Origin: CAWGCE01 sp964480915
Lineage (GTDB): Bacteria > Planctomycetota > Planctomycetia > Pirellulales > Pirellulaceae
Length of the DNA: 9,112 nt
NCBI GenBank assembly: GCA_964480915.1
Contig: CAYZRS010000114.1
Location: 1 to 9,112 of the forward strand
Direction: 5' to 3'
Positions 5,998 to 9,112 of this stretch are shown here, in pieces. The position numbers were made by a program, and so were the translations under genes. Position 1 is the stretch's first letter; the number at the start of each line of letters is the position of its first letter. The notes beneath the pieces are model-generated. The model did no database searches, was not told where the DNA came from, and was given only the letters and a program-made list of their open reading frames with translations.

Positions 5998-7530
5998 ATG
6001 AACCGGTTTCGCTACGTGCTCTTCGTTGCCTGCCTTTTACTCGCAGGTCAGACTCGATTATTGGCTCAGACTAACCTCGAGATGCTGTCCCAAGTGAGTG
6101 CCTCCGATTTGGGCACCAATGAAGGCAGCGATGTCTGGGGTTGGACCGACCCGCTTACCGGTCGAGAGTATGCACTGGCTGCGATGACGGATCGGACCAG
6201 TTTTGTCGATGTCACGGACCCTTTTTCGCCTGTCATCGTGGGGCATTTGCCATCGCGGACTGGCAGCATCATCTTTCGCGACGTCAAGGTTTACGACAAC
6301 CATGCCTACATTGTGTCTGATCTGAACGGACCCCACGGAATGCAGGTCTTCGACCTTACGAACTTGCGAGGCGTAACATCGCCGACGGTCTTTTCTGCGA
6401 CATCAAACTATGACGGGATCCGCAGCGCGCACAATATTGCCATTAATGAAGAGAGCGGATTTGCCTACTTGGTGGGATCGAATGAATCGGGTGGTGGGTT
6501 ACACATTCTCGATTTGTCGAACCCGGCGGCGCCTCAGTTTGCCGGTGAGTTTGCGAGTGACGGTTACACGCACGACGCACAGATCGTCACCTACGAAGGA
6601 CCCGACGCGAATTTTCAAGGGCGAGAAATTGTCTTCGCCTCGAATCTGGATACGGTCACGATTGTGGATGTGACCGACAAGCAGAATCCATCGCTCATTT
6701 CACGAACCAGCTATCCGTCGGCGAGTACGACTCATCAAGGCTGGTTGTCGGAAGATGGGAACTACTTCTACTTCAATGACGAAACCGATGGCCGCTGGAC
6801 TCACATTTTGGATGTCAGCGATCTGGCTCAGCCACAATACATCGGCAACCAGCCACAGATTTCGAACGGTGAAGATCACAACCTCTATGCCAAGGGGAAG
6901 TACATTTACGCGTCAACATTCTTTAATGGGCTGCGGGTGCTCGAGCAGACCGATCCGGCGAACAATGTATTGACCGAGGTGGCGAGTTCGGCGAACGGTT
7001 TGTTCTTGTGGTCGGTCTACCCCTTCTTCGAAAGCGGGACGATTATCGGGAACGGTGGCCCGGCCGGTCTGACGATCGCTCGGCTCGATCTCTTCGACGG
7101 TGATTTTAATCATGATGGAGAACTCGACTGCACCGATGTCGACGAATTGACGGCCGCAATTGCCGCGGGGTCGGTCGATCTAGAATTTGATTTGACCGGT
7201 GACAATCAGGTGAGCAGTGCCGATCTCGACGCTTGGCTGATGGAAGCGGGGGCCGAAAATCTGGATGCGGGCAATGCTTATCTGCCAGGCGATGCCAACC
7301 TGGATGGCGCCGTGAACGGCGAGGACTTCCTCGTGTGGAACGCGCACAAGTTTTCACCGACAGGTGCGTGGTGCCAGGGCGACTTCAACGCGGATGGCGA
7401 GACGAATGGCGAGGATTTTCTGGTGTGGAATGCAAACAAGTTCCAAACAGCCGATGCGATCGCCGTACCTGAGCCGACGATTTGCGGCTTGTTATTGATC
7501 GCCGCCTTGGTTTGCTTACGAGTCCGTTAG
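5998..7530 (+). CDS. Secreted choice-of-anchor-B (LVIVD-repeat) protein with dockerin-like module and PEP-CTERM tail
   Basis: A 510-residue exported protein. Start ATG 5998 is supported by AAGGAAA at 5987-5993. Residues 1-24 form a signal peptide (MNRFRYVLFVACLLLAG...LLAQ). Residues about 25-365 form a beta-propeller-like domain of the choice-of-anchor-B family, with LVIVD-type repeats: TSFVDVTDPFSPVIVG, MQVFDLTN, LHILDLSNPAAPQFAG, VTIVDVTDKQNPSLIS and THILDVSDLAQPQYIG. It also has the family's conserved HNIAINE, GYTHDAQIV and GEDHNLY segments. Residues about 367-486 hold four Asp/Asn-rich loops (DGDFNHDGELDC, DLTGDNQVSSADLDAW, DANLDGAVNGEDFLVWN, GDFNADGETNGEDFLVWN). The C-terminus is a PEP-CTERM sorting signal: VPEP at 490-493, the hydrophobic stretch TICGLLLIAALVCL, then RVR. 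It is expected to be processed by an exosortase at the envelope and retained in surface matrix or exopolysaccharide. No catalytic residues were recognised. It lies 160 bp after the beta-helix gene. Confidence 0.92.
   Translation: MNRFRYVLFVACLLLAGQTRLLAQTNLEMLSQVSASDLGTNEGSDVWGWTDPLTGREYALAAMTDRTSFVDVTDPFSPVIVGHLPSRTGSIIFRDVKVYDNHAYIVSDLNGPHGMQVFDLTNLRGVTSPTVFSATSNYDGIRSAHNIAINEESGFAYLVGSNESGGGLHILDLSNPAAPQFAGEFASDGYTHDAQIVTYEGPDANFQGREIVFASNLDTVTIVDVTDKQNPSLISRTSYPSASTTHQGWLSEDGNYFYFNDETDGRWTHILDVSDLAQPQYIGNQPQISNGEDHNLYAKGKYIYASTFFNGLRVLEQTDPANNVLTEVASSANGLFLWSVYPFFESGTIIGNGGPAGLTIARLDLFDGDFNHDGELDCTDVDELTAAIAAGSVDLEFDLTGDNQVSSADLDAWLMEAGAENLDAGNAYLPGDANLDGAVNGEDFLVWNAHKFSPTGAWCQGDFNADGETNGEDFLVWNANKFQTADAIAVPEPTICGLLLIAALVCLRVR
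7096..7455 (+). other. Four-loop dockerin-like module of the choice-of-anchor-B protein
   Basis: Residues about 367-486. Loop order, spacing and wording match the module in the preceding gene (5340-5700): both have FDLTGD, then AGAENL, GNAYL, DANLDGAV, GEDFLVWN and GDFNADG. The DNA differs at many third codon positions, so the two are related by old duplication or shared ancestry rather than recent copying. Confidence 0.8.
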
Positions 7531-8100
7531 TAGATTCCTTGGGTATGCCAACGTGACCGATCAAGGACGTGCCGACGCGTTGGCTGGTGTCGTTCAACGT
7601 GCGACTCACTTTAGAAAGCAGTCGCCCGCAGAAACTTCACGTCTAACTCACTTCGACGCCCGTCATTTGGACGACGGAATTGTCGAATAACGTTGCGTCA
7701 AAGTCTGCTTCGTCAAACCCGTGGCTCATCGAAAGCCGTACTTCATCGTGAGCTTCTGCAGCGCCGCGCCAAGCAAAGAGGTCCTCTGGGACGTGAATGC
7801 GGGACCGACCGCTGCTTCCGGCGATAACCTGATTGTCCCCGCGGCTCGCCGGACGCCGGTGTCTGGAAAGTAGTGCGACAGTCGCTGACGAGATGTCTCA
7901 AGAAGTTCGCCGGTGTTCTGCTGTTTCTGGCGTTCGTCTGCCGGAAATGGTGTGCGGTGAAGTCGCCGTAAGTCGCGACCGTCCAACGTTTTAAGGTGGG
8001 TCCTGATTTTTCGCGTAACGCGGTTCAGTTGAACATAGTTAGACGGCACCAAGTTCGGCGCCCAACAGACCCTCCTCAAAATGAAAGAAAGAACCGCACC
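7531..8100. other. 570-bp intergenic region without a convincing gene
   Basis: No frame here has a recognisable domain, signal peptide or good start site. The longest minus-strand frame (7726-8079) starts at TTG and looks like chance. Small hairpins are visible, such as CCGTC (7660-7664) with GACGG (7673-7677). Two adjacent palindromes at 8012-8034 are the clearest structure. The region may hold promoter elements or decayed sequence. Confidence 0.55.
8012..8034. promoter_or_regulatory. Two adjacent palindromes upstream of the RTX-like gene, candidate operator
   Basis: CGCGT-A-ACGCG (8012-8022) is followed directly by GTTCA-GT-TGAAC (8023-8034). Both are perfect inverted repeats with very short centres, and they end 66 bp before the ATG at 8101. 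Two abutting dyads in a promoter-proximal position suggest a regulator site. No regulator is encoded nearby. Confidence 0.35.
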
Positions 8101-8976
8101 ATGTTTTGGGACCGCAGCAAGCCGCAGAATTCACCGATTGAACACGTTGATTTGGCTGTCGAGCCGCTCGAGGACCGCCGCTTGCTGGCAGGGATGCAGC
8201 TGATCGAAGGAGTAACCGTCGACTACAACGCGGAACGGGGAACGCTGAAAATCGACGGGGACAATACCGACAATTCGGTCTTTGTCGGAAAGGCGTCCAA
8301 TGGAAATCTTGAGGTCTCTAGCAGCAACGCAAACGGGACGCAATTCAACTCCGTTGTGTTTGCGGACAGTTCGCAAGCGCTCAACAAACTAACGATCAAC
8401 ATGCGAGGTGGTCACGATACCGTGACGGTGCGGGGGGCGGCGGGAGAACCTCTTGGCTCGGAAAACACGCTGATCAAACTAGGGTCGGGCGACGATGTCC
8501 TGAACTACGGCGGTTTTCACACGAAGACTCGTGTCGTGGGCGGCAGTGGCAATGATCAAGTGACGATCGAAGGCGGTTCGATCTTTGCTCAAAACAATAT
8601 CCGGCTAGGCGGTGGTAATGATTCGATGCGGATCGACATCGGCAAGGTGAGTGACAGCTTAGTTGCGGAGTTGGATGGAGTGTTCACCGCCGCGTTCGTT
8701 AGTTCGCTTATTGTTGCCGAGTCGCCACCCCACCTAAACGTCAACCTGGGCGGCGGCGACGATGGGTTTGCCGTGACATCGAATGGCTATCTGGTCCAGG
8801 GGCCGATTGGTAATTTGGAATTGATTGTTGGCGGCGGCATCGTTTCCGGTTTCTTCGGAGTCCAGTCGGCGAATGTTACCGGCGGTGGCGGTTTTGACAC
8901 ACTTCAACCGGCCGGTCTGCAACCTGCACTGGACCTTGTCGGCAGCGTTCGCAGTTTCGAGGCGGCGTTCGGTTAA
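8101..8976 (+). CDS. LEPR-XLL surface protein with RTX-like Gly/Asp repeats
   Basis: A 291-residue predicted exoprotein. ATG 8101 is chosen because it puts the LEPR-XLL motif, PLEDRRLLAG, at residues 22-31, close to the N-terminus as usual; the frame stays open upstream to 7996, but those residues look non-coding. After the motif comes a beta-rich stretch (VTVDYNAERGTLKIDGDNTDNSV in outline), then repeated Gly/Asp turns resembling RTX calcium-binding nonapeptides: GGHDTVTV, GSGDDVLNYGG, GGSGNDQVTIEGG, GGGNDSMRIDIG, GGGDDGFAV and GGGGFDTL. These turns are irregular, and no toxin or enzyme domain is present. The protein is short for the LEPR-XLL class and ends at SFEAAFG without a dockerin or PEP-CTERM. 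It is probably a small calcium-stabilised surface or matrix protein. The ribosome-binding site is weak (a GAAAGAAAG purine run upstream). Function beyond the surface-protein label is unknown. Confidence 0.85.
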   Translation: MFWDRSKPQNSPIEHVDLAVEPLEDRRLLAGMQLIEGVTVDYNAERGTLKIDGDNTDNSVFVGKASNGNLEVSSSNANGTQFNSVVFADSSQALNKLTINMRGGHDTVTVRGAAGEPLGSENTLIKLGSGDDVLNYGGFHTKTRVVGGSGNDQVTIEGGSIFAQNNIRLGGGNDSMRIDIGKVSDSLVAELDGVFTAAFVSSLIVAESPPHLNVNLGGGDDGFAVTSNGYLVQGPIGNLELIVGGGIVSGFFGVQSANVTGGGGFDTLQPAGLQPALDLVGSVRSFEAAFG

Positions 8977-9078
8977 TGAATGGTCAGAGGGACGGTCTCG
9001 GGGAACGTTAGAGTTTGCCCAGCGAGGCTGTCGCCGAAGTTTGCAACACATTCGGGAGGCGAGTAAGCCTCACGGCGT

Positions 9079-9112
9079 TAGCCGCGGTTTGATTTCGATG
9101 GAACCGTGGCTA
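9079..9112. repeat. Inverted repeat at the window end, probably part of an intergenic repeat
   Basis: TAGCCGCGGTT (9079-9089) and AACCGTGGCTA (9102-9112) are inverted copies with a single G-T-type mismatch, separated by 12 bases. The left arm lies in GCCTCACGGCGTTAGCCGCG, and GCGGCTAACGCCGTGAGGC-type strings are familiar to me as dispersed intergenic repeats in planctomycetes. The right arm stops at the last base of the window, so the element probably continues beyond it. It lies about 100 bp after the RTX-like gene and could also act as a transcription-end hairpin. Confidence 0.6.

Noticed and set aside
7660..7677. CCGTC/GACGG hairpin as the terminator of the choice-of-anchor-B gene
   Set aside because: The stem is only 5 bp, there is no T-rich tail, and it lies 130 bp after the stop codon.
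7726..8079. 117-residue minus-strand open frame in the large intergenic region
   Set aside because: It starts at TTG, has no domain, no signal peptide and unusual composition. It is the best candidate in the gap but is not supportable.

Overview
The window looks like a chromosomal segment of a planctomycete, probably of the Pirellula/Rhodopirellula/Blastopirellula type. The main evidence is two genes with the planctomycete N-terminal LEPR-XLL export motif (LESRRMLA and PLEDRRLLAG), planctomycete-style Asp/Asn-rich dockerin modules, a PEP-CTERM tail, and a gene set dominated by exported and surface proteins. All six supported genes lie on the + strand. No rRNA, tRNA, transposase, CRISPR array or phage gene was recognised.

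Layout. 1-165: non-coding, with a 16-bp tandem duplication. 175-537: a small GxxExxY (PDDEXK_3-type) protein, flanked on both sides by related AATC(G/T)GTGGCT sequences, one of which ends a decamer tandem repeat. 672-1856: an exported thioredoxin-fold protein interrupted by one in-frame UGA at 939-941. This UGA falls exactly where deiodinase-family proteins carry selenocysteine (G-C-L-T-[UGA]-P-P-F), and a bSECIS-like hairpin follows at 954-980. I read it as one 394-residue selenoprotein: signal peptide, Gln/Gly/Arg-rich linker, deiodinase-like redoxin domain with a CxxU site, DsbD-alpha-like domain with a Cys pair, and an Arg/Gly/Pro-rich tail. Standard annotation would break it into two short ORFs. 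1995-3164: an exported Ntn-type linear amide C-N hydrolase with a C-terminal beta domain.

3498-5837: a 779-residue LEPR-XLL protein with a parallel beta-helix, a choice-of-anchor-Q-like segment and a four-loop dockerin-like module. 5998-7530: a secreted choice-of-anchor-B (LVIVD-repeat) protein with the same kind of four-loop module and a PEP-CTERM tail. 7531-8100: about 570 bp without a convincing gene, with two adjacent palindromes near its end. 8101-8976: a 291-residue LEPR-XLL protein with RTX-like Gly/Asp repeats. The window ends in an inverted repeat (9079-9112) that appears to be cut by the window edge.

Taken together this is an envelope/exoprotein neighbourhood. The genes do not form an obvious single pathway. 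The exported selenoprotein may form a two-gene transcription unit with the amide hydrolase (138-bp gap), while the three downstream proteins are calcium-binding-type surface or matrix proteins that use two different export/sorting signals. The item most worth following up is the predicted secreted deiodinase-like selenoprotein fused to a DsbD-alpha-like domain.
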